Positions 1 to 6,791 of a stretch of 32,445 nucleotides of DNA are shown here, piece after piece. The notes beneath the pieces were generated by a model. That model saw only the letters and a list, made by a program, of their open reading frames with translations. It did not search any database and had not been told where the DNA came from. Numbering within the stretch: position 1 is the first letter of the stretch; the number at the start of each line of letters is the position of its first letter. Source of the DNA: an uncultured Lactobacillus sp. Lineage in GTDB: Bacteria; Bacillota; Bacilli; Lactobacillales; Lactobacillaceae. The stretch spans positions 1 to 32,445 of the forward strand of contig CAMLMR010000009.1 in assembly GCA_946481335.1 (NCBI GenBank), written 5' to 3'. The translations under genes and the position numbers were made by a program.

Positions 1-35
1 ATATAACAAATAAAAAACAGATGACAAAACTTTTA

Positions 36-66
36 TAAAAAAGAGGGATATCTAATATATCCCTCT
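36..66 (-). terminator. Rho-independent terminator of the OYE-family gene
   Basis: A perfect 10-bp stem (AGAGGGATAT with its complement) around a 5-nt loop at 42-66, followed on the minus strand by a T-run. It lies 3 nt past the stop codon of the reductase gene. The plus strand also has a T-run after the stem, so it may serve a plus-strand gene left of the window. Confidence 0.85.
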
Positions 67-69
67 TTT

Positions 70-1104
70 TTATTTTTGACCACGTTCATAAGATGCATCG
101 AAGACCTTAAAGTCATGATCATGTAATTCCTTGGCAGCGTCAGCCAACCAGTTGGTGTTTCTTAGAAGCGCTCTTCCTTCCATGATTAAATCGGCTTGGT
201 TGTTTTGTAGAATGTATTCAGCTAATCCTGCATTGTCTAGCAAACCAACAGTTGAAACATCAATATTTACCGCTTTTTTAAGTTCAGTGGCAAATGGTGT
301 TTGGTACCCGTCATGCACTGGGAAGTTTGGTCCCTTTGGTAATAATCCACCGGTTGAAACATCAATTAGTTTGATGCCAGCTTCTTCTAACCACTTACCG
401 ATTTGTTGCCAATCTTCCATAGTATTTTGGAGACCACTATCATCGTAATCGGTTAGTGATAAACGAATCCAGACAGGGCCAACAAAGTTTTCCTTCACAG
501 CATCGATAACTTCAGAAACGATGCGGAAACGGTTTTCTAGGCTACCACCGTATTCGTCTTCACGCTTGTTAGAAACTGCTGATAGGAATTGGTTCAACAA
601 GTATCCGTGGGCACCATGAATTTCAATCATATCTACCCCAGCATCGCTAGCTCGTTTAGCAGCTTGGCCAAATTCTGTAACGATGGTTTTGATATCTTCC
701 TTGCTTAGTTCATCGGGCGTGTTGCTATCTTCACTGAAGGCAATGGCACTTGGTGCAACTGGAACATCTTCGTCGGCAGCCTTTCTACCAGCATGGTTCA
801 ATTGAACCCCTACCTTTGAACCTAAGTAATGAAGAGAGTCGACTAATCGACTAAATTCACTAACTTGTTCATCGTTCCATAAACCAAGGTCGTTTTTGCT
901 GATACGACCTCTTGGATCAACGGCAGTTGATTCAGTAATAATCAAACCGGCGCCGCCAATTGCACGCATCCCATAGTGAGCAAAGTGAAATGGTGTCGCG
1001 ATTCCATTTTCACGGATCACTTCATAGGTACACATTGGTGACATCACTACTCGATTCTTAAGAGATAGTCCACCAACGTTTGCGGGTGCAAGTAATTTTG
1101 ACAT
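70..1104 (-). CDS. NADH:flavin oxidoreductase, Old Yellow Enzyme family (YqjM/NamA-like)
   Basis: This is an FMN-dependent ene-reductase that would use NAD(P)H to reduce activated C=C bonds of enones, aldehydes or related compounds in the cytoplasm. The protein (344 aa) has the OYE TIM-barrel signatures: an N-terminal SPMCTY motif as in the YqjM class, where the Cys tunes the flavin, the IHGAHGYLLNQF substrate/flavin motif, and NKREDEYGGSLENR. The start is placed at 1104. The sequence AAAGGAAG ends next to an ATG at 1110, which is too close to serve it, but is well spaced for the second ATG. A -10 box TATAAT lies at 1138-1143. It is a single-gene unit with its own terminator. The physiological substrate cannot be told from sequence. 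Confidence 0.9.
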   Translation of the reverse strand: MSKLLAPANVGGLSLKNRVVMSPMCTYEVIRENGIATPFHFAHYGMRAIGGAGLIITESTAVDPRGRISKNDLGLWNDEQVSEFSRLVDSLHYLGSKVGVQLNHAGRKAADEDVPVAPSAIAFSEDSNTPDELSKEDIKTIVTEFGQAAKRASDAGVDMIEIHGAHGYLLNQFLSAVSNKREDEYGGSLENRFRIVSEVIDAVKENFVGPVWIRLSLTDYDDSGLQNTMEDWQQIGKWLEEAGIKLIDVSTGGLLPKGPNFPVHDGYQTPFATELKKAVNIDVSTVGLLDNAGLAEYILQNNQADLIMEGRALLRNTNWLADAAKELHDHDFKVFDASYERGQK

Positions 1105-1163
1105 ATTCATCTTCCTTTCGCTTACTTAATGTAAGTCATTATACACGCATAAGGATTAAAACA

Positions 1164-1190
1164 AAAGAAAAAGACATCCATTCGGATGCC
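1164..1190 (-). terminator. Terminator of the 84-aa gene
   Basis: On the minus strand GGCATCC and GGATGTC form a 7-bp stem (one G-U pair) with a 4-nt loop, followed by a T-rich run. It starts at the stop codon of the 84-aa gene and insulates it from the reductase gene downstream. Confidence 0.75.
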
Positions 1191-1444
1191 TACTTAGTCA
1201 ATGCTTTCATCGCGTTATTGAAACAATCAAGTGAACAGTTAATTTCGCCCTTAATGATTCTAAACTTACGATCAACATATTCTTGTGTTATTTCACGTTC
1301 ATCAGTTTCATTTAAATATTCTACTAAATGGTCAATATCTCGAACGACATTGCTGTCTCGATTAGTGCCATCCAGTGCATTAATGATGTGTGAACGCGTT
1401 CTTTTTAAGGTTAGTAAATTGTTGTCAATTTCTTCTCTACTCAT
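1190..1444 (-). CDS. Hypothetical 84-aa cytoplasmic protein
   Basis: Not recognised. The product is small, charged and predicted mostly helical, with no signal peptide or membrane segment and two cysteines in a CSLDC pattern near residues 70-74. A strong Shine-Dalgarno, GGAGGTGG, lies 6 nt before the ATG. A good promoter (TTGTTA, 16-bp spacer, TATAAT at 1475-1502) precedes it and a terminator follows. That complete expression signal set supports a real gene even though no function can be given. Confidence 0.65.
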   Translation of the reverse strand: MSREEIDNNLLTLKRTRSHIINALDGTNRDSNVVRDIDHLVEYLNETDEREITQEYVDRKFRIIKGEINCSLDCFNNAMKALTK

Positions 1445-1474
1445 CGCAATCCACCTCCAAATATTATCCTATTA

Positions 1475-1502
1475 ATTATAATGATGTTTCATCAATTAAC
1501 AA
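1475..1502 (-). promoter_or_regulatory. Promoter of the 84-aa gene
   Basis: On the minus strand, -35 TTGTTA (1497-1502) and a perfect -10 TATAAT (1475-1480) are separated by 16 bp. It lies in the 62-bp gap after the exporter gene, so the small gene has its own transcription start. Confidence 0.6.
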
Positions 1503-1506
1503 ATAT

Positions 1507-2727
1507 TTAGTTCTTATCGGTTTCAATTGATTTAATATTCTTACGAACTAGGAATAGATTAATTCCGGCTAGAATGGTTGTAGCGATGAACACACCACGG
1601 TAACCACCTATTAGAACAACGGCTGAACCAATCATTGGTCCAGTCACATTTCCGGCAGCTTGAAAACTTTGGTTCCAACTAAAGACCTGACTGATTCGAT
1701 CATGTGGACTGTACTTAGCTAAGATAGCTTGAACCGTAGGCAACAACGCCGCATCGGATATTCCAATTAAGAATCGTAATGTTCCTAATTGCCAGACGTT
1801 TTGAACGAATGTCGTTAGGAAGAATATCCCCATTGAAAAGACCAATCCAAATTTCAAGATTTGATGGGAACCAATCTTATCACCCAAACGACCAAAGAAT
1901 GGTGCAACGGATATCATTGCCACTCCGTTGATGGCTTGAATAATTCCAGCGGTCAACGCAATGTTGGTCGACGTTGGGTCCAATTGTTTAACATACAAAC
2001 TCAAAATGGGTGAGATTGAGTTATTAGTTGCTTGAATAAATAAGGTTGTTAAAAACATTCCAAACAAGATTTGTTTGGTAGGAATGCCTGATAGAAAATG
2101 AGGTTGTTTTTCCCCTTTTTCATGTGGAACTGGTTTGAAGTTTTCATGAACAAAAAAGATACTTAGAATAAATGCTACTAACATTGCCAAACCAGTAATC
2201 AAGAAAGTGTAACGATAGCCAAAAGTATCTGCAATTAATCCACCAATCATTGGTCCGATTAAAGTACCAGATACGTTTCCAGTCGCTAATTTTCCTGAAG
2301 CATGTCCTACATGACTCTTTGGTGTTTCCGCTGCAACTAACGCATTAGCATTACTAATGAATCCTGAAAAGACCCCTTGTAATAGACGCAATACAATTAA
2401 TTGCCATGCACTAGTAACCAGACTCATTGCACCAATTACAATGGCCATCCCCAAGGATGCTCTAAGTAACATTGGCTTTCGACCATACTTGTCGGCTAAA
2501 ATTCCCCACAATGGCGAAACAATCATTTTCACTAGGAAAGGCGCGGCGAACGCCATCCCACTATAGATTGATGTCTGAGTGGCATTGTAATTGCCTAGTT
2601 GACCTATAAATAATGCAATGAATGGACTGATACTACTAAATCCGATTCCAGCGACGAATGTTCCAAACCATAAAACGTTTAGGTTCTGTTTCCAATTTAT
2701 CTCTCGATCACCCAAGGGTGAACTCAT
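1507..2727 (-). CDS. pmrA: MFS multidrug efflux transporter, PmrA-like
   Basis: A proton-driven drug exporter of the DHA1 branch of the major facilitator superfamily (406 aa, about 12 membrane helices). The N-terminus INWKQNLNVLWFGTF closely resembles pneumococcal PmrA, and the MFS signature GILADKYGRKPML is intact in the loop after helix 2. A second such loop (FFGRLGDKIG) lies after the middle of the protein. The start is uncertain. AAGGAG touches the ATG at 2727, while an in-frame TTG four codons later (2715) would give MGDREINWK, nearly matching the start of known homologues. No clear terminator follows; the 84-aa gene is next on the same strand. Substrates cannot be inferred. Confidence 0.88.
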   Translation of the reverse strand: MSSPLGDREINWKQNLNVLWFGTFVAGIGFSSISPFIALFIGQLGNYNATQTSIYSGMAFAAPFLVKMIVSPLWGILADKYGRKPMLLRASLGMAIVIGAMSLVTSAWQLIVLRLLQGVFSGFISNANALVAAETPKSHVGHASGKLATGNVSGTLIGPMIGGLIADTFGYRYTFLITGLAMLVAFILSIFFVHENFKPVPHEKGEKQPHFLSGIPTKQILFGMFLTTLFIQATNNSISPILSLYVKQLDPTSTNIALTAGIIQAINGVAMISVAPFFGRLGDKIGSHQILKFGLVFSMGIFFLTTFVQNVWQLGTLRFLIGISDAALLPTVQAILAKYSPHDRISQVFSWNQSFQAAGNVTGPMIGSAVVLIGGYRGVFIATTILAGINLFLVRKNIKSIETDKN

Positions 2728-2763
2728 CTCCTTATTTTTTGAAATCTTGACACATAATTTAGA

Positions 2764-2792
2764 ATTATAACACTTAAGGTACCTTTCTGTAA
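2764..2792 (-). promoter_or_regulatory. pmrA promoter with palindrome in the spacer
   Basis: A perfect -10 TATAAT (2764-2769) on the minus strand, with a weak -35 TTACAG (2787-2792) 17 bp away. The spacer holds a perfect 10-bp palindrome, AAGGTACCTT (2776-2785), which could bind a regulator; that role is inference. Confidence 0.45.
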
Positions 2793-2843
2793 TTATTAAG
2801 TAATTTTTAAGATTTCATCTATATATTTGAGCTAGAAAGAAAC

Positions 2844-2852
2844 TGTGATAAT
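2844..2852 (+). promoter_or_regulatory. Extended -10 promoter of the 73-aa gene / surface protein unit
   Basis: TGTGATAAT fits an extended -10 element (TGn then GATAAT). It lies 39 bp before the start of the small membrane protein gene. No good -35 is seen at normal spacing. Confidence 0.45.
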
Positions 2853-2890
2853 ATGTTCTAAATAAAACTTTCATCATGGAGGTAAAAATA

Positions 2891-3112
2891 ATGCAACACA
2901 CAGAGAGCTACTTTATGCTTTTCTCATACGGTGTATTTCTATTTGGTGCTATTTGTATGGGGATAGGATGGTTCTTCTTTAAGCTTCGCGCGATGTCTAA
3001 CCAACCAGCTTGGGACGGCATCGGTGGTAAGCTAATAAAGTTTGGTTTATTTATAGTTATAATTGGCGCAATCTTAGTAGGATTGGCTGTATATTTATTA
3101 GGAAGTAGATAG
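2891..3112 (+). CDS. Small two-helix membrane protein (73 aa), unknown function
   Basis: Not recognised. Two hydrophobic helices (about residues 6-28 and 47-70) flank a short polar loop containing a Gly-rich KLRAMSNQPAWDGIGGKL segment, giving a hairpin in the membrane. GGAGG at 2878-2882 lies 8 nt before the ATG at 2891. An upstream in-frame ATG at 2876 overlaps that Shine-Dalgarno and is therefore not the start. Only 9 bp separate it from the secreted protein gene downstream, so the two are probably cotranscribed and may act together at the cell surface. Confidence 0.7.
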   Translation: MQHTESYFMLFSYGVFLFGAICMGIGWFFFKLRAMSNQPAWDGIGGKLIKFGLFIVIIGAILVGLAVYLLGSR

Positions 3113-3121
3113 GTAAATAAT

Positions 3122-4144
3122 ATGAAAAAAACATTTAAAATGATTGCAGCAGCTGCTTTAATTGGTTCTGTATTAGCTTCTTCTGGTTCCGTTGTAACTA
3201 CTCATGCTAGTTCTACTAAAAAGGAATCAGCATTAATAAAAAAATTTAAGCAACAAACTACTGATGACGCAATTATTGCAACCAAAAAGTCAATCAGTAA
3301 ATTAACTACTGCTGATTTGAATAACTTCATTCCTACTCAAGCAATGAAGGTTTCAGGTAATGAGGTTACTGATCCTGGTTCTGATGCAAATTTTGTCACT
3401 AAAATTAACTACAAAGCAGCTAAAAACCCTAAAAATGTTATTAAGCTACCTAAAGGTTATACGAATGCTTCTTTAAAGAAAGCTGCTAGTGAAAAATCGA
3501 TTGGTAATTATAAATTACAAGTAAAAATGGGTAAGATTGGTCTAAATGGTCTAACAATAAACTCATTTACTCCAAGTAAAAAGGATCTAAGTCGTAATGT
3601 TAATCTAAACAAGATGACTTACAGTCAAAGAAAAGAACTTACTAAATTCGCACTTAGTGTATTAAATCCTGCTATTAAACAAGCCAAGGGAATTCAATAC
3701 AAGTCTTCTAAAAATACTATTGCAGTCGCCCAAACGTTCGCTAACGTTTACAGTAAAGACAACTGGAACAATACTGGCAAGAAAACTGGTCACGATTTAA
3801 GAACTAAAACAGTAGCATCAAAAAAATATAAAATTTCTGATGTTGCTGAAGAAAACTATAGTGACAACCCATCATTTGCTTTGACAAGTACTAAGATTAA
3901 AAAGCGCGTAGTTACAATGGCTGCTTTAAAACATGCAGTGTACAATTCAATTGCACTTCAATTATTTGAGGATGGACCATCATATTGGGGACATGCAACT
4001 GCCTTAATGAACTTGGACATTCACAAAAAATATCAACCAAATTATTTTGCTGTTTCATTTGATAAGTTTGGTGGAATTCATTTTGTGATGGTTCCACATA
4101 ATAAATTAGTTAACAAGAAATATAATCCAGGAGCACTCGTATAG
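3122..4144 (+). CDS. Secreted SEC10/PgrA surface-exclusion-like (CAP superfamily) protein
   Basis: Exported protein (340 aa) with a clear signal peptide (KK, hydrophobic stretch, cleavage near THA-SS at residue 29). The C-terminal half, from about residue 163, resembles the SEC10/PgrA surface-exclusion domain of lactobacilli and enterococci. It has QRKELTKFALSVLNPA, then VAQTFANVYSKDNW, GHDLRT, AEENY, AVYNSIALQLFEDG, WGHA (W289-H291) and the closing FGGIHFVMVPH. The N-terminal part is Lys-rich and unassigned. Larger relatives usually carry a wall-anchoring signal. Here the protein stops shortly after the domain, with no LPXTG and no C-terminal helix, so it should be released or held non-covalently. 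A terminator follows. Domain assignment is from remembered motif patterns. Confidence 0.65.
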   Translation: MKKTFKMIAAAALIGSVLASSGSVVTTHASSTKKESALIKKFKQQTTDDAIIATKKSISKLTTADLNNFIPTQAMKVSGNEVTDPGSDANFVTKINYKAAKNPKNVIKLPKGYTNASLKKAASEKSIGNYKLQVKMGKIGLNGLTINSFTPSKKDLSRNVNLNKMTYSQRKELTKFALSVLNPAIKQAKGIQYKSSKNTIAVAQTFANVYSKDNWNNTGKKTGHDLRTKTVASKKYKISDVAEENYSDNPSFALTSTKIKKRVVTMAALKHAVYNSIALQLFEDGPSYWGHATALMNLDIHKKYQPNYFAVSFDKFGGIHFVMVPHNKLVNKKYNPGALV

Positions 4145-4163
4145 TGTAAAATGGAGGTAAATA

Positions 4164-4194
4164 AAAAGCTCACATTCATTTGTGGGCTTTTTTA
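4164..4194 (+). terminator. Terminator of the SEC10/PgrA-like unit
   Basis: AAAGCTCACA pairs with TGTGGGCTTT (one T-G pair) around a 5-nt loop, followed by a T-run. It closes the two-gene unit 20 bp after the stop codon. Confidence 0.8.
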
Positions 4195-4219
4195 TCCTAA
4201 ATAGGTAAGGATGATATAT

Positions 4220-5245
4220 ATGTACTTTTCAATTTTGACATTAATAATTAGCATTGGACTACTATGTCTGTCTTTCTACAGAAACAAGGCATCCTTTTGG
4301 AATGGATTTTTATTTTTAATATCATTATTTTCACTAACTGGAAATGTTATGTTCTTCTCTCTAATTAGTAGTAGTAAAATATTACATTCTATTTTCTTAG
4401 TAATGACAATATTGATAGTTGTCTTATTATCATTAATATATGCCCTACATGCGATTCTATTAATATGGAATGGAATAATTGTTTGGAGAAGAGAAAGCCA
4501 CTCATTAGCGAACCTATTAACACTAATCATTGGTGTTTTCATGTTAATCTATCCGATATTGAGTTTCCTTTTCTTTAGAAAAATCATTCCCAAGCCTTAT
4601 AATTTAATGCTTGAGCATTTCACTGAGTTGGGGGCATTCTACATGATTAGTGTATTCTTAATTTTCTCCCTTTCAGTATGGATTTGTAATTTCTATCGTC
4701 CAAAGTACAATAAGGACTTTATCATTGTACTGGGAGCCGGACTACTAAATGGAAATGAAGTATCACCTTTACTTGCTTCTAGAATTGAGGTAGCAATTGA
4801 TTTTTATCAAAAGCAATCCGATTCTTCTAACAAACATCCACTAATCATATGTTCTGGTGGTCAAGGTGGTGACGAAAAGATTCCTGAAGGTGTTGCTATG
4901 CGTGATTACGTCATTCAAAAAGGTGTTAATCCTGATGATGTCATCGCTGAAGACAAATCTGTAAATACCATTCAAAACTTCGCCTTCTCCAAAAAAATCG
5001 TCGATCGTTACGATTTAGATCCAAATAACGGAATCTTTGTTTCCAATAACTACCACATCTATCGTGCCACCGCATATGCTAAAAATGCTGGTATGATCAT
5101 CAGCGGAATTGGTTCTAAGACCAGTGGATTCTTCCTACCAAATGCGATTATCCGTGAATTTATTGCTATCTTAATGAGACATAAAGTCGCCAACTTATTA
5201 GTCGTGCTATTATTCGTCGTAATTGCGGTTATTCAAAATATATAA
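4220..5245 (+). CDS. YdcF-family (DUF218) membrane protein
   Basis: Polytopic membrane protein (341 aa) with about five N-terminal helices. A cytosolic or extracytosolic DUF218/YdcF domain (about residues 165-310) follows, then one C-terminal helix. Family signatures are visible: DFIIVLGAGLLNG near 167-179, LLASRIEVAIDFY, ICSGGQGGDE, EGVAMRDYVIQKGV, EDKSVNTIQNF and SNNYHIYRA. The family includes SanA and YdcF, linked to envelope integrity and nucleotide-type ligand binding, but the reaction is not established. The start is set at 4220 because AAGG touches the ATG at 4211, leaving the second ATG with the workable 9-nt spacing. It shares a terminator with the convergent 28-aa gene. Confidence 0.82.
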   Translation: MYFSILTLIISIGLLCLSFYRNKASFWNGFLFLISLFSLTGNVMFFSLISSSKILHSIFLVMTILIVVLLSLIYALHAILLIWNGIIVWRRESHSLANLLTLIIGVFMLIYPILSFLFFRKIIPKPYNLMLEHFTELGAFYMISVFLIFSLSVWICNFYRPKYNKDFIIVLGAGLLNGNEVSPLLASRIEVAIDFYQKQSDSSNKHPLIICSGGQGGDEKIPEGVAMRDYVIQKGVNPDDVIAEDKSVNTIQNFAFSKKIVDRYDLDPNNGIFVSNNYHIYRATAYAKNAGMIISGIGSKTSGFFLPNAIIREFIAILMRHKVANLLVVLLFVVIAVIQNI

Positions 5246-5248
5246 ATA

Positions 5249-5278
5249 AAAAAGCATCGAAATATCGATGCTTTTTTA
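5249..5278. terminator. Bidirectional terminator between ydcF-like and the 28-aa gene
   Basis: Perfect stem AAAAAGCATCGA with its complement, 4-nt loop, and T-runs on both strands. It ends the YdcF gene on plus. On minus it begins at the stop of the 28-aa open reading frame. Confidence 0.85.
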
Positions 5279-5362
5279 TTTGACCACATAAGCCACTACA
5301 CAGCCCAGTAGAATAATTCCCACGATTACCATTGCGGTCACAACTAATTTATCTTGTTTCAT
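5276..5362 (-). CDS. 28-aa single-helix membrane mini-protein
   Basis: A very short gene. The product starts MKQDKLVVTAMV and consists of a charged N-terminus (KQDK) followed by one hydrophobic helix of about 20 residues, with a Cys near the end and a final Lys. AAGGGG lies about 8 nt before the ATG at 5362, and the stop runs straight into a strong terminator that works on this strand. These signals, and the absence of any other explanation for the gap, support translation. Function is unknown; single-helix proteins of this size often modulate membrane complexes, but that is only a general expectation. Confidence 0.5.
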   Translation of the reverse strand: MKQDKLVVTAMVIVGIILLGCVVAYVVK

Positions 5363-5412
5363 AATATTACCCCTTTTGTAACCATAGTTTAACATTTATC
5401 ATATATTATTAC

Positions 5413-5421
5413 TGCTATACT
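5413..5421 (+). promoter_or_regulatory. Extended -10 promoter of the secreted 248-aa gene
   Basis: TGCTATACT matches an extended -10 (TGn plus TATACT), 24 bp before the start codon. No good -35 at standard spacing. Confidence 0.5.
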
Positions 5422-5445
5422 ATTACCAATAAAGAAGGTGTATCA

Positions 5446-6192
5446 ATGAAAAAATTTTTTATTTTATTAACCCTTGTTTCTACCTTTGCAGTATCAACAA
5501 ACGGTTACCAAACCTTAGCTAAATCCAAAAATACTAAACCATATATTTATCGAGTGTCTGATGAAAATAACCATGGCGTTGGGATAATTAATTCAAAGCA
5601 CTATGAATACTTATACAATGATTTAACATTTACTAAATATACAAAACGCCTATACAAATTACAGGATCAGCGTGTCACTGTTGGGACTAGTTACCACGTT
5701 CAAAAATATAAAAATGGTAAAAAGTTTCAAGCCATATATCAGGCGATATACCAAAATCATCAATTAATTGGTTATGCTTGGCATGGAGCCATTCAATTAA
5801 ATAAAACTGCATCTTTTAATCATCAAATGGCAATCAATACAATTAATGTTATAAATATCGCAAGAGATTATAATGGATTGGCACCACTTCAACAAGATTT
5901 TGACTTGGAAATGGATGCTAACCAAAAGATTACATCCATTGAAAATATTCCAGTTCCTGCTAGTACTGCTAACGTTACTTATTGGCAATTCAGCAGTGAA
6001 GACTCTTATCGTGGAACGTCATTAAGCTGGATCCTATATTCTGAAATATCTGATAGCTCAGATTCAAACTACACTAAGCTATTAACTGACGGTAACATCA
6101 CTAAAATCGGTGTTTCCGCAAAGAATACAACCATTCTAAATGGTAAAACTAATAAATCAAATAACTACTACGTCGTAATTGAAACTAAATAA
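5446..6192 (+). CDS. Secreted protein, possible degenerate CAP/SCP domain
   Basis: Exported protein (248 aa): positive MKK start, hydrophobic core, cleavage near TLA-KS at about residue 25. Residues about 60-115 (VGTSYHVQKYKNGKK, then LIGYAWHGAIQ) resemble the small SH3-like or surface-binding repeats of lactobacilli. After that, INTINVINIARDYNGLAPL looks like the opening of a CAP/SCP (YkwD-like) domain, and KIGVSAKN with YYVVIETK looks like its last strands. The His normally seen in the HRxNLL-type motif is absent; SNYTKLL stands there instead. A loss of the active site is therefore possible. GAAGGTG precedes the ATG and a terminator follows the stop. It is a single-gene unit. The domain assignment is tentative. 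Confidence 0.5.
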   Translation: MKKFFILLTLVSTFAVSTNGYQTLAKSKNTKPYIYRVSDENNHGVGIINSKHYEYLYNDLTFTKYTKRLYKLQDQRVTVGTSYHVQKYKNGKKFQAIYQAIYQNHQLIGYAWHGAIQLNKTASFNHQMAINTINVINIARDYNGLAPLQQDFDLEMDANQKITSIENIPVPASTANVTYWQFSSEDSYRGTSLSWILYSEISDSSDSNYTKLLTDGNITKIGVSAKNTTILNGKTNKSNNYYVVIETK

Positions 6193-6224
6193 AAAAGCGT
6201 TGCTATAAAGCAATGCTTTTTTAT
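6191..6224. terminator. Bidirectional terminator between secreted protein and marR genes
   Basis: Stem AAAAAGCGTTGCT with AGCAATGCTTTTT (one G-U pair), 4-nt loop, T-runs on both strands. It serves the two convergent genes on either side. Confidence 0.82.
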
Positions 6225-6634
6225 TTTTTTATATCATCTAAATAGCTGTTAGTTAACTTCTTCATAGTATCTTCCCAATTATAGTTAGTACTATTACAAA
6301 TTGCATTAATGAAATTTAACTGTTCTTCTTCAATTTTTTCGATTAATTTTCGTCCATCATCCGTTAAATACACGACTTTTTTTCTCTTATCTGATTTAGC
6401 TGGACCAGTATAAACCAAATTGCGTTCTCGCAAATCTCGGCACGCAACATTTAGCGCTTGTTTGGAAATATCTAAAATTTGCAATAACTGTTTGATAGTA
6501 ATCTCATCGATAGTATCGATTGAGAATAACATTTTTTGTTGATTTGAAGTTAGGTTATACTTTGATAAATCGACGATACGATTAATTTCTTGGTACGCAA
6601 AGTAAAAGACCATTAATTTCTTTTTATCGATCAT
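6221..6634 (-). CDS. MarR-family transcriptional regulator
   Basis: Dimeric winged-helix DNA-binding protein (137 aa). Residues about 28-100 form the wHTH: SNQQKMLFSI, then ITIKQLLQILDISKQALNVACRDLRERNLV as helix-turn-helix, and the wing with KSDKRKKVVYLTDDGRKL, where D-x-R is the typical MarR wing motif. Terminal helices should form the dimer. AAAGGAG lies 6 nt before the ATG. The gene is divergent from alsS, and the shared 157-bp gap carries two 19-bp palindromes that overlap the promoter parts, so it very likely represses itself and alsS. The ligand is unknown. Confidence 0.88.
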   Translation of the reverse strand: MIDKKKLMVFYFAYQEINRIVDLSKYNLTSNQQKMLFSIDTIDEITIKQLLQILDISKQALNVACRDLRERNLVYTGPAKSDKRKKVVYLTDDGRKLIEKIEEEQLNFINAICNSTNYNWEDTMKKLTNSYLDDIKK

Positions 6635-6647
6635 TTTATTCTCCTTT

Positions 6648-6666
6648 AGGTCAATTAAGTTGACCT
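6648..6666. promoter_or_regulatory. MarR operator 1 (alsS/marR intergenic)
   Basis: A 19-bp inverted repeat: arms AGGTCAA and TTGACCT around 5 bp. Its right arm contains the TTGACC used as the alsS -35 box, so binding would block RNA polymerase. It also lies between the regulator's likely start of transcription and its Shine-Dalgarno. Confidence 0.75.
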
Positions 6667-6687
6667 TATATAGAATAGTGCTATTAT
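6660..6687 (+). promoter_or_regulatory. alsS promoter
   Basis: -35 TTGACC (6660-6665), 16-bp spacer, -10 TATTAT (6682-6687) preceded by TGC, an extended -10. Transcription would start near 6694, just before operator 2, leaving a leader of about 98 nt before the alsS start. No riboswitch-like fold was recognised in the leader. Confidence 0.7.
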
Positions 6688-6695
6688 TATAGAAA

Positions 6696-6714
6696 AGGTC
6701 AATCAGATTGACCT
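6696..6714. promoter_or_regulatory. MarR operator 2 (alsS/marR intergenic)
   Basis: A 19-bp inverted repeat: arms AGGTCAAT and ATTGACCT around 3 bp. It shares the half-site with operator 1, 48 bp centre to centre. It covers the alsS transcription start region and contains a TTGACC that could serve as -35 for the regulator gene. Confidence 0.75.
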
Positions 6715-6791
6715 AAAATATTATTTACTATTCTAGAGTATCAGAATTCATTCAATCTGTCAGAATTATTTATCATATTTGAGGTGACATT

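Noticed and set aside
131-448. Open plus-strand frame of 105 codons
   Set aside because: It lies antisense within the OYE-family gene, has no Shine-Dalgarno, and shows no recognisable domain; a shadow frame.
4151-4158. Orphan GGAGG after the SEC10/PgrA-like gene
   Set aside because: It resembles the Shine-Dalgarno of the 73-aa gene, but a terminator hairpin follows at once and no start codon lies in range.
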